Below are positions 10,769 through 22,700 of a DNA stretch of 64,000 nt, piece by piece. The DNA is from Blastomussa wellsi (taxonomy: Eukaryota > Cnidaria > Anthozoa > Scleractinia > Plerogyridae). The position numbers and the translations under genes were made by a program. Position 1 is the first letter of the stretch, and the number at the start of each line of letters is the position of its first letter. The stretch spans positions 2,022,443-2,086,442 of the forward strand of contig OX393564.1 of the NCBI GenBank assembly GCA_947652115.1, read 5' to 3'. The notes beneath the pieces are model-generated. The model searched no databases and was not told the DNA's origin. It saw only the letters and a program-made list of their open reading frames with translations.

Positions 10769-13700
10769 TTTTCGAGCCCTGAGTATGATAAAATTCATAT
10801 TGTTTGGGTGGTAAACATGTATGTCATCACCTTGTTATACCTTTCAAGAACTCTGAAGTTCAAAACCTGGCCATACCCATTGCACTTTTTGCTGCCGTTA
10901 ATTGTATTACAACAACCAACAAACCTTTAAAAACAGAATTTTACCAAGCACAACAGCAGACGTGACCTTTTGAACTGGTTGAAGTGAACTTCTCTTTCCT
11001 GAGTTGTGATAGGTCCGCTACTCCCAAATGTTGTTTAAGCAGAGTTAGCGTGTTGTTGAAATGTGCAATAAGAAAATATTTGCCATTTTACAGTACCACT
11101 CAAAAGTAAGTTACCACCCTCTCGCGAGATGAGAATCTCCTGAGAATCTTGTCTTGCGATATGAGAGTCTCGTCTATGGAGAAATAAGATGAGAGGTGGT
11201 AACTTTTGAGCGGTACTGTAGGTGGTATTTCTCAAAAGCAGTATTATATAAATCTACAGGAATCAGTTCAGAGTAATAAAAGCCCTGATCTTGAGACTTA
11301 ACAGGGTTTTTTTTCAGGTGCCTCAGAAACAAAGAAACCAGAAGAATCAAGTGAAGAAGAGAATTCAAAGGGAGAAGAGAGTGAAGATGATACTGAGACA
11401 GCAGCTGCTACCAAGAGGGCAAGAAAAGAGGCAAAGGAAGCAACAGATGTGAAACAGGAAAAGAGTGGATCAGAATCTGGGAGTGGAGGCAAGGAAAGTA
11501 GTAGTGAAGAAGAAGATGATGATGATGGCAATGGTGACGGTGACGACAAACAGGTAGATGCACTAAAAGAAAGTAAAAGTAAAATAAAACAGCAGAAAGA
11601 AACAGAGGTTAAAGTGAGTGGATCAAAAGAGCTTCCCGCAAAAAATGATAGCAACACTGGTGATGACGAGGATGAGGAGGAAGAAGAAAGCTCCAGTGAA
11701 GAAGAAGAAAGCAGTGAGGAGGATAGCGAAGAAGAGGAGGAAAGTGACAGCGACAGCTCAGAGGAAAGTGAACAAGAAGAAGTTAAGAAAGAAGTGTCCC
11801 AAAAATCAAAACAAGTTGTTGAAAGTACCAAAACAGAGGAGTTTGAAGCTGAGGATTTTCATAAGGAGCTGCAACAATTGAAGCGTCGTAGATCAACTGA
11901 AGAGAGGCATAAACAGAAAGTGAAAGCAGAGCGACATCACCATCACGAAAGAGTTCGTAGAAGAATGGAAGAGAGTTCCTCAGATATCAGGAGTGATAAA
12001 GAACATAAGACTTATGAGAAAGGGAAAACTCACTCAAAACATCCTAATCTTGAGGAGAGGAGGCATTCTGAAAGCAAAAGCAAAAGTAGATCCTATGAAA
12101 AGAGCAGATATGGGGATGCACATGATAGTAAACACAAGGAAAGTCGTGACAAACATAAGTCATATGCTAAGGAAAGTAGTAAAACAAAATCAGTGAGATC
12201 AGAAACTAGAGACAAACACTCTGAAATGGATATTGATAAGGAAACGAAGAGCTCACGAAAGGATTTCGAAAAGCGAAAGGTATCTACAGTTGAATCAACA
12301 AAACTTGATAGTAAAGGGAAAGATCGCAGAGGGAGTAGAAGAAAAAGCTCGGAGAAAGCTGCGGTTGACAGCAGAGGTGGTGGAGAAGATACATTGTCAA
12401 GTAAGCCAAAGAAGGACGAGGGAAAGTCTCTGATCTTAACTGCACGCGAGAGAAGGCAGTTCACTAACGAGGTTGTTGACATAGAAAGTGAGGACAGTAG
12501 TGAGGAAGATGACAAAGAAACGGCACAACATTCTGATTCTGAAATGAAACTTTCTGATGGAGAACAAGATGGAGATGAGAAAGGAACAAAAACTAAGCTT
12601 CCTGCATATTATCCGGCTGTTCGAGGCTGCAGGAATGTGGAAGAGTTTCAGTGGTTAAATAGAATTGAAGAGGGGACCTATGGGGTCGTCTACAGAGCTA
12701 AAGACAAGAGGACAGGTGTGATCATTCACTTATTAAGTAATATAATTCAAACTACACATGTCGCACATGTCGCACAGGTGTCATGGAAGTGTTTGTACAA
12801 GTACTGTCTGACCCTTCTTACCAATGTTGTATGTATGTTGACACAGCCAAAGTTCGTTAAAAATACTCCGCTGCCCGTCATATTTTCAACTCTCTTCTCA
12901 GTGTTTGGAAATGTGATGAAACACTGTCTCTCGTGTTTGATATATTACTTGCCCATCTCCCTCCCTGGTGTATAAATGGGCACCAGTGAATTTAATGCTG
13001 GGGGCGGCATGTAACCCTGTGATGGATTACATGTACATTATAGCATACAATATACGAACCTGAGGAATAGAAATACTCGGACTAGTCACTTCATACTGCA
13101 CAAACCAGGCAAGCTCCAACCGGATGGGGCTCTTGACTTGGAACTTTGTTACCTATAGAGATTAATGTACCTGTAACTACATTATGAATGATATGTTGAA
13201 CATGTTCTAGTTTTAAATAAACTTCAGGTCAAAATGGTTTCAAACTTGTTGAATTTAAATTTTTCTTTGTTGAAGGATTGTGGCAATACCGGTAAATCTG
13301 AAACAAACTGCATTTAAATCAGAAGTGCATTTAAACTACAATTATTTATTTTTAAATACACATTGAAATGCGAGGTAATTGAAGAACTGAAACTGTCAAT
13401 ATTTATTTCTCTGTACAGGTGACATAGTTGCATTAAAGAAATTAAAAATGGAGAGGGAGAAGGAAGGATTTCCAATCACATCTTTACGGGAAATCAATAC
13501 TCTTCTAAAAGCACAGCATCCCAACATTGTGACAGTTAGGGTGGGTGTTCTGTGTTGGTACCACCATTTCACATAAATGTTTTTAGGTCTAAATCACATA
13601 TAAACTGATCCTCCAGGAATCAGTTAAGAAATAATTGTATTTTTTCTCCCTCAAATCTTAATGTTTCCCTTGGCTCCACTTCAAGTGAGAAACATTGAGA

Positions 13701-16700
13701 TTTTCAGGAAGCGAGGTTAACTGTTTCTTTTGGGACCAGTCATTTAAGGGGCCTTTGTTGATACTTTTTTGTGCTTGTGTGGTGATTTGATTTATACATG
13801 TAGTCTGGCGGACTAGAACTCAAAGTTAATTTATGTGATTAAAATCCTTGGAGCGAATGTTAGGCTTGTGTTAATGATACGAAGTACATGTATTTTTGTT
13901 TATTGGCTTCCGTAGGAAATTGTTGTAGGTAGCAACATGGATAAGATCTATATTGTGATGGACTATGTTGAACATGACTTGAAGGTTCTGATGGAGCATA
14001 TGACACAAGGATTTAGAATTGGTGAGCTAGCGAACAGTGATCAATGCTTTAGGAAGGAGGGAGGGGAGCCATGTAATGTAACTTGCAGCTATTTCAATAA
14101 ATGTTGTTGGATAAAAGCTTCAACCTTGCTCGACAGGATTAATTAAAAGTCAGACTGTATGGGTAGAAGTAGAGGATTGCTGATTAGAGAAGTAACTAAT
14201 AAATTATTGGTATGTCAAATAAGGTCGGCCAAGTGGTTAATGTACATTTTACAGTGTGATTTTATACTTTTTCTCTCCATTCAGAAATGTGGAAACAAGG
14301 TACTTAAAGCCACACAGGATTTCATGAGAGCGATAAGAATACGTACCTTGCACCCTAAAACATAAACTTGTAGATATCTTCTATGGTACTGTGCACTGAC
14401 ACATACAAATTTCTAATGTAGATAACACGCAAGTTTTAGATCTATGACTGGAAAATGTGTACATGTTATGTCTTGCAGGTGAAATTAAAACATTGATGAT
14501 TCAACTTCTAAGAGCAGTGGCCCATCTCCATGACAACTGGATTCTACACAGGGATCTGAAAGCTTCCAACTTACTCCTTAGCAACAAAGGAATCCTTAAG
14601 GTTGGTTCACATCAAAAGATGTTGCACTGAAAATTTTGTTAAAAATAGAAATAATTTATGAATGAGGAAATTAGCAAGTGAAAAATATCTGAAACTACTG
14701 TGGAACCCCCATTTCTTGAATCCTCAATTTGTCGATTCTCCCGATAAATTTTATTCTCAATTTCTCAACTTGTAATTTCTTGAACAATTTTTTCATTTAC
14801 CTTTAGTTAGAGGTTCAAGAAATCTATATTGTAGACTGAATTGAAAGCTTTGTACATGTATCAACTGGTTCTGTTGAAAGTACAAATTAAAATTGCAATC
14901 TTTAAGTTTCTTTTACATGTAATACTTTCGGATTTTTTTGGCCATAGGTTGGTGATTTTGGACTTGCAAGAGAGTATGGCTCTCCACTTAAGAACTACAC
15001 TCCTATTGTTGTGACATTATGGTACAGAGCCCCTGAACTGTTGCTGGGCACCAAGGTATGTTTATGTCCCAGAGGGGTACTCACATTATACTGTACATGA
15101 CGGGGTTTTTGGTTGAACATTTACATTGTACATGCTCATGTATTTTTGGGGGGTTGCAATAATACACTCAGTCGGAACCCCCCCTCCCTCCATCATGTAT
15201 AATGTGAGTACCCCCCCCCCCCCCTAATTGTACCATACCTCTGTGAGTTGAAAGAAATACAGTCACTGTGATGAAAAACCATGTCAAGGTCCTCAAAGGT
15301 TCCTCACAGTCATGATTACTATAGTTTTGTAAAAATGTCAATTTACATGTACTTTTTTATCATATTTGCTATTCCCTATGTACAAATTCTGCGTTTTTTC
15401 CTGAAAGAGTTTCTTCACATGCAAGCACTGATTAACTTATAACATCAGAAGTCTACTGTACAATTTTGTTTAGGAGTACTCTACCCCTATAGATCTGTGG
15501 TCAGTTGGATGTGTATTTGCTGAGCTATTGACCATGAAGCCACTCTTTCCTGGCAAGTCAGAAATAGACCAAATCAACAGAATATTCAAAGTAAGGCAGT
15601 TTATTATCATACGGCATTATTATACTTCATGGTGATAATAAATAATTATAATTATTATGTTGTCAGTAGCAATTAATAGACCAATTTTGGTATGTTAAAA
15701 TTATATCATGCCGCTGAGGTTTAGGGGTTCAATAAAACAAGAAGTCACTTATTCATCCCTAACGCTCAATGCAAACTCAATTTGCGTTATTCCCCTTTAG
15801 AAGCCTTGGCGACATATTTAGAATATTAACAAACACATATCGAAATTGATCTGTTGGTTTTCAGGTCAAGCGCTAAAACCTGCTCCCCGCCTACATAGGT
15901 TAATCTGTTTCAATCTGTTTCAACCTGAAGCTAACAAGTAAATGGATTTACATTGTTAAAGTGTCAACTTCAGGGTGAAGCAGCTTAGTCTAGACTGGAA
16001 ACAGATTTAATCTCAAAATCAATATTATTTAATCTGCAAAATATACGGCTGTATCTGTGCCCCTCTGCTGTTGTCATGCCATTTACTTTTTTCTTCTGTT
16101 GCTAAGCCCCTGGCAGGGATACAAAACAAATTATTCTCACTGTTTGTTGTTGTTTCAGGACCTCGGCACACCAAGTGACAAGATATGGCCTGGTCCTCCT
16201 TCGTATTCTGAACTGCCAGCAGTTAAAAAGGTATTGCTGACTGATCCATTTGTCTACATTTCTTTTTTCTTTTCATGCCAACTGCCTGCGTGGATATGGT
16301 GCGGTAACCCAATGGTTAGTGTGCTGGACTGCAGAACAAACGAAACAGGTTTTAGTCCTGGCCAGGTCACTGTGTTGTGTTCTTGGACAAGACACTTCAC
16401 TCTCACAGTGCCTCTCCACCCAGTTGTAGAAATGTGACCTCTCACGCGAAAACGTACAATAGCGGCTTTCCGTGTAGTAGGTGAAACACACGGCTTTTGA
16501 ACGGGTTACAAACGGGTTGCCAAGTCGTTTGACACAGCCGAGACTGAATGGCTGTACGGCTTATACATGTGCATGGGTAGCTACGAACATCTGCACGGCT
16601 TGCTAAAAATTCTGCACACCGTGCAGCAACACTCACACAAGTAATTAATTATTCTGAACGGGTACATGTAGCTTTGAATTGCTACATGTACACAGAGAGT

Positions 16701-19700
16701 TTAACTATGAGAATAACTGAAAACAACAGCAAATTACAATTGAGGAGGGAAATGTACATAAATTCATCTGAACTTGTTGCTTGACCTCCGTTCTTTCAGA
16801 TGACGTTTACTGACTATCCCTTCAACAACTTAAGGAACAAGTTTGGTGCTCATTTAACAGACAAAGGCTTTGATCTATTAAACAGGTAAGCCTTAGGCCA
16901 GATCTTGGTCATGTTTGAGTGATTTAGTTTTATTATTAGAGAAGTGCAGGGTGTCAGAAGTGAGCAGATTTGCTTGAATGAACTTCTAAGTTTTAACTCA
17001 AATACAAATACAATACAAACTCAAACTTTAACATTATCTTACATCTTATGGTATCTTTTCTTTCGTCAGGTTCTTGACATATGATCCAAGCAGAAGGATA
17101 ACTGCTGATGATGCTCTTCAACATGATTATTTCTCTGTGAGTGTGCGTAAAAAATGCTTAATCTAAAAATAAGAACTACATGTATATGCTCCGCAGTATA
17201 ATATTGTTACATGTGGTAGATTCATTCAACTGTCCTTGCACTTGCACAATTATACCAGTGAGGCCCAGAATGTAAAATGTTGGCCAGGGGCTGATAACAA
17301 AAAATAGTACCTGGCTGAAAATTTTGGTATTCATCAGAGGTGTCACTGGTAGCCTAAAACCGTGGCCAAACGGTATAATAGGGACCTTAAGCAAACACTT
17401 GAGGCGGTTAGGTGGAGGCGGCGATGGCTGCGCGGGAGTGGGTCGAGGCCGCCTCCTCTTGGCGCGAAATTTAGGATTTAAGCTGAGCGTGGAAGCGGCG
17501 ACGAGCGACGGCAGTTTTACCTTCACTTTAGTGGTCCAATTTGACTTTGTTCGTGAATTTGACAAGTATAATGGCTACTTTTCGAGAAGTCCGAGACCTT
17601 CTAGCCTTTGCATGCTTTGAGGACATCATAGACGAGGACGAATTTCTGTTGTTGTGGGATCTTAACACTTCGAAAAATCTTGACTTTCCTTACGAAGACT
17701 ACGGTCGATTTGACCTGGACGAGATGGACGACTCAGAGTGTCTAGCAGAGTTTAGAGTCAAGAAACGCGACCTCCCGGACCTAGCTGCTGCCTTGCAAAT
17801 ACCGAATCAGTTTGTGTGCCATCAGCGGTCAGTAGCCGATGGAATGGAGGGACTTTGTATGCTTCTCCGACGACTTTCATACCCATGCAGATACTCAGAC
17901 ATGATAGCGCGCTTTGGTCGGCCGGTGCCTGTTATGAGCATGGTCACAAATACTGTGCTGGATTATATCTTTACCACCCACAGTCACAGGATACTACAAT
18001 GGAACCAAGCAATTTTGCAACCGGCACAGCTTCAAATATATGCTGATGCAGTCTCCTTAAAGGGAGCCGCATTGAACAATTGCTTTGGATTTATCGATGG
18101 TACTGTCCGGCCAATTTGCAGACCTGGAGAGCACCAACGCGTGGTGTATAACGGCCATAAACGCGTTCATGCGCTTAAGTTTCAGTCTATTGCTCTTCCA
18201 AATGGACTCATCGCTAACATGTACGGCCCTGTTGGTAAGTATATTTGGTCTCCAGTATCTTGTTTTCAGTGAAAGGGCGTATCCCCCTCTTTGTACAAGA
18301 GAAATGCAGTACATATATGGGACAATTGGTAACAGAGGGAGCCCCATGAAAGAAATCCTGGCTACATAATTGTTTTGAATGCCAGTCAAACAACTACTTT
18401 ATTGTAATTTTTTTTAAGTCAAAATAACATTTTTGCTCACAATTTTTTATGAAATAGTTCACAACAACACTCGGTTGTGGGTCATAACTTTTTCACCATG
18501 ATTACAAAATCAAACACTGTAAAAATTTCTTTTTTTGCAGAGGGAAGGCGGCATGACTCTGGGATTTTAGCAGACTCACAATTACTGCCTCTGTTGAATC
18601 ACCATGCATTATCACCAGGGGGACAGTTGATGTGCATCTATGGTGACCCTGCATATCCCATGAGGGCTCATCTGATCCAGCCATTTAGAAACAGGGTGTT
18701 GACCCCTCAGATGCAAGCATTCAATACGTCCATGAGCAAAGTTAGAGAATCTGTAGAATGGTTGTTTAACGATGTTGCCACATCTTGGAAGTTTATAGAT
18801 TTCAAGAAGAATTTAAAGATAGGGCTTAGTAGTGTGGGGAAAATGTACTTGGTATGTGCCATTCTACGAAATGCTTTGACTTGTCTCTATGGAAACATGA
18901 CATCAGAGTACTTTAATCTAGACCCACCAACTCTGCAGGACTATTTTATTTAAACCAGCATGAATAAGAGATGTAATCTGACAAGAGTTTTACTGAAACA
19001 GACTTTCAATAAATGCTTAGATAACTCAGTGTAACAAGTAAACAAATTCACATCTTATGACCACTGCCCTCATTTTGACAAAATCAAACTGGTTTGAAAA
19101 ATTTTACAATAAAGACAAATTTAAACCACAACTATGGAAAAAGCTCAGTTTGCATGTATAATCTGAACAACAATAATCTGAACATTACTTGTCAGCCATT
19201 TTGTTCAATAGCTGTAGTATGGCTGCATTCTGGTTTTGCATCATGTTGAGCATATCTTGTTGAATCTTTGCCTGACGCTCTGCTTCAGCTGATCGAGCAC
19301 CAATCTTCTCCCTGAGAAAATCAAGAGTTTCACTACAACTTCTTCTCGACTTCTTAGCTACCGGCTCGGCCTTTTCTCCAGCATTTCGTTTACTCGTTTC
19401 TCCAAGCTTTTCACAAGCTTTCCGCCTTATTTCTTCACCAATCGCTCGATCTGAATCAGCCTTTTCTTTGCTAGTGAAACCAAGGTCACTGGCCTCTGCT
19501 TCCTCCCATTTTTCTGATATCTCTTCCATCAGGATATCCATCTCGCTATCTTCGATGTCAACTCCACTCAGTTTCGCCTGATGTTTTCGTTTCACCTTGA
19601 ATTTGTCCTGTAGTAGTTTGAAATGTTCCTGTACTTGTTTCTTCTTCACCTGAAATTTCACACAGGTTTCGTCATTCAGATGATCCGTGATGGCATTCCA

Positions 19701-22700
19701 TACTTTTCCTCAATCTACAGTCCTTGGTTTGAACATCCATGGTTCTGAAGCTCTGACTTCTTTCGCTAGGATCAAATCGTGAGCTTCTGTCCATTCCATG
19801 ATCGAGCTAGAAGAGGGAAAACAAAACCTTGTTGAAAACAGGCTCTGTCTATCGATTCACCTTTCGGGAATATTCCAAAGTTTAAGAGACAAATCGAAGA
19901 ATAAAATATCATTTTGTACAAGCGAGTACTTGCAATCAAAAGATTAAAAGTCTACAAGACGTAAACACCGCTCGGAACAACGTGAATCCCAGGAAACTCA
20001 CCCATTTCTCTTGCTTTTCTCACCTTCGCTGCGGGCTTCGCTTGCCATCTTTCTTGAATCTAAAGTTAATGTGAAGCGTGATTTTCGCTGTAAAGCAAAA
20101 GAAATATCAAATATTTTCAAATAAAATACAAGTATGATAGTCAAAAAACATTTCTTTGACTATATAGAGGAGTTTCCGTATCTTTTAGGTACTAAAAAAC
20201 GGAAAATAAAGTGACCGTCTCTCGAGGCGGCCAAACCTACCTTTCTCGCCGCCGCCACTGTGAGTGGACGCGGGCAACACTCGACATGATTATGCTAATG
20301 AGCTCGAGCGCGGGAAATTTTACTTCCGGTTGACCTCCACCCAGCCGCCTCCAGTGTTTGCTTAAGGTCTCTAATGATAGTTGACGACAGTTTAGTCTTC
20401 TGTAACTATAATCAACTATTGAAAGTGAGAGATGATCATTGCAGTGAATTTCCAATTTAAGCAATTGGAGTTATCAACTACAAAATATTGTAGAATGGAT
20501 GTGGTTAAACAGGAATTTGAACAAGTTCAAACTAAATGATAGCTGGTGATAGTCGATGATAGTACATGATAGTGGGTGGTTAAACAGGAGCATGCATTTG
20601 AAATGTCATCAGCTATCACATACCACTTGACCAGGGCCGAATGCTTGGTTAGCATAAAACAGCCTCTTTCAATTCAGTCAAAGTGATTCACATCAAACAA
20701 ATGCTGTAAGGGAGGGGGGAGTAGTCTTTGATGGACCAACATCCCTTCCAGAAGAGAAACAATACTCTTAGATCCTCTCAGTTGCTTCATGCTACAGAAA
20801 GTTGTGGTCCACTTGACATTACCTAACATTAGGCTTGGGTTGCGTTCCTTTGGGATGATCTAGATCACGATCAGTGATCCGAGATCTCGGATCATGGTGC
20901 ATCAAAGGCGCCGGTGAATCCACTCTGAAAAAGGATTTGCCAGTTCCTTTGATGCACCAGGATCTGAGTGACCTGGGATCACTGATCCAGATCTGGATCA
21001 CCCCGAAGGAACGCACCCTTAGCTTGTTGCGAAAGGTCAGAGAGTTCATAGGGCTCTCTTTACTTGACCTGCTATGCAAGCTTGCACCTTTTTGCTTTAT
21101 TTCCACCCCATTCCAGGAGTCGCCGCAACCAGTGGACCCCTCCATGTTTCCCACATGGCCTGCCAAGAGTGAGATGGCAAAGCGACCCAAGAAAAAGGAT
21201 GTTGAGCACAGTCCCCAAGCTCCACAGGGTGGGGCTATGTTTGCTAAGCTGGTGAGTAGAGTGAGTGACAAGGAAGGGGGTGTACAGTTTGATTCAGTTT
21301 TGAGTGAATATGTCAAACTAAAATATAATTATATTTACCAAGCCTGAAATAGGAAATACTTTTTAATTGGATGGCCAGTTCTTTCCTTACAGTGCGATCA
21401 TCTCTAGCAGAATTTTGTTACCCTCAGTATAAGAAATAGCACAAACTATAAAATATATCCCAAGCATGAACAGGCACAAATACCAATACAAATTTTTGCT
21501 CTACCAAGTTGGTACTCTTGTACACACTTGAAAACACCAAATTATTTCATAACACAGAGTGCAAATTACTTTGAAATCAAACATGGATAGTTCTTTGAAA
21601 AACAAGATTAAATTTACTCGATTGACAAATGTGTTAGTTTTGACACAAATTTGTCCTGCTCTGAGTCAGAACAACGTTGTCTTTGATGTTTTGTACAGCT
21701 TGTCAAGACTTATTAGGAAAAAATCACTTTGCGTGCACACTAGTCTTGTAAACCAGAACTGATGACAGATTTTTTTGTAAAACAAACACAAATTCACCTA
21801 TTGTTTACAGTACCTAACATGTTGAGAAGATTATTGATTGTGAGTAATAATTTGTCAGATTGAGTGTGCCAAGTAGAGTGTTTTTTCTTTGCTTCCAACT
21901 TGGGGAAAAAGCAATTAAGAAAACTTTCTAACTGGAGGGAATGAAGAAACCGATACCTTCAAACCTTGAAAGACACGCAAGTGTCATGGAAGTGTTTGTA
22001 TTCGTACTGTCTGACCCTCATTACCAAAGAAGTATCCATGGTAACATTCATTTATGGCTGAGTTTTCAGTGTAGCTTTTTAATAATAGTAGAATAATAAT
22101 AACTGAACTATAGTTTTCTGCTGCACTTTGCTCAGTTCAAGAATCAAGAAGATTAATAACATTTTAACTAATTCATTTACAGTCTTTCCCGTAAAACTGT
22201 GAACACCAGAAATGTTTATGGAATGGTTTTGTGTTACAAAGAAAAAGCCAATCAGGTGTGAGAAAACTAAACCACAAACAGCAATGGTCATTAGTTTGTG
22301 GTTTTGAGGTTTGTTCGCGTGTCCTGAACTTTGCTGCGATTGGTCACTGCACAATAAACATTCCAGAAATTTTTTCTGGTGTTCAAGGTTTTACAGGAAA
22401 GACTGTCGCTAAAGCAGACACTGTTAGCAAGTTTAGGAAGTGTTAAGTTTCCAACTGGCCATTAGTGATTTTAAATCAGTCTGACTAGAAGAATATCAGT
22501 GACACCAAAATATTATTAATAATTTTATTGTACTGGTATATATTATTATTTAGATGTGTTAAGTCTTAAATATACTAGAATTTTATGTACAATTTTATAT
22601 AATTTGTATTTATTGTATATATAATTGTTATCAATGTCCGCTCAAACTTGGAATATTGTTCAGTGGTGTGGTCCCCATATGCATGTACAAAGAGAAACAT

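Larger units (their letters stand above)
17381..20371. mobile_element. PIF/Harbinger DNA transposon inside CDK11 intron 11
   Basis: The terminal inverted repeats are about 37 bp: the left begins GGGACCTTAAGCAAACACTT and the right, read on the minus strand, begins GAGACCTTAAGCAAACACTG; both continue GAGGCGG and GGTGGAGG. TAA occurs close to both ends (17376-17378 and 20372-20374), in keeping with the 3-bp duplications of this superfamily, though the exact boundary is unclear. The element carries the two genes expected of Harbinger, a transposase (plus) and a Myb-like protein (minus), facing each other. Total about 3 kb. Confidence 0.85.

Noticed and set aside
11298..11831. Long serine-rich frame on the minus strand
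   Set aside because: It is the antisense shadow of the acidic Ser/Glu exon of CDK11; Glu/Asp codons read as Ser/Phe/Leu on the other strand.
12093..12515. Minus-strand 140-codon frame
   Set aside because: Shadow of CDK11 exon 3 with no recognised domain.
17324..17620. Frame starting before the Harbinger transposase
   Set aside because: It runs from outside the element through its terminal repeat in another frame; the ATG at 17571 gives the family-like start.
20874..21347. Plus-strand 157-codon frame around CDK11 exon 12
   Set aside because: Only 21117-21251 is coding; the rest is MITE and intron that happen to lack stops.
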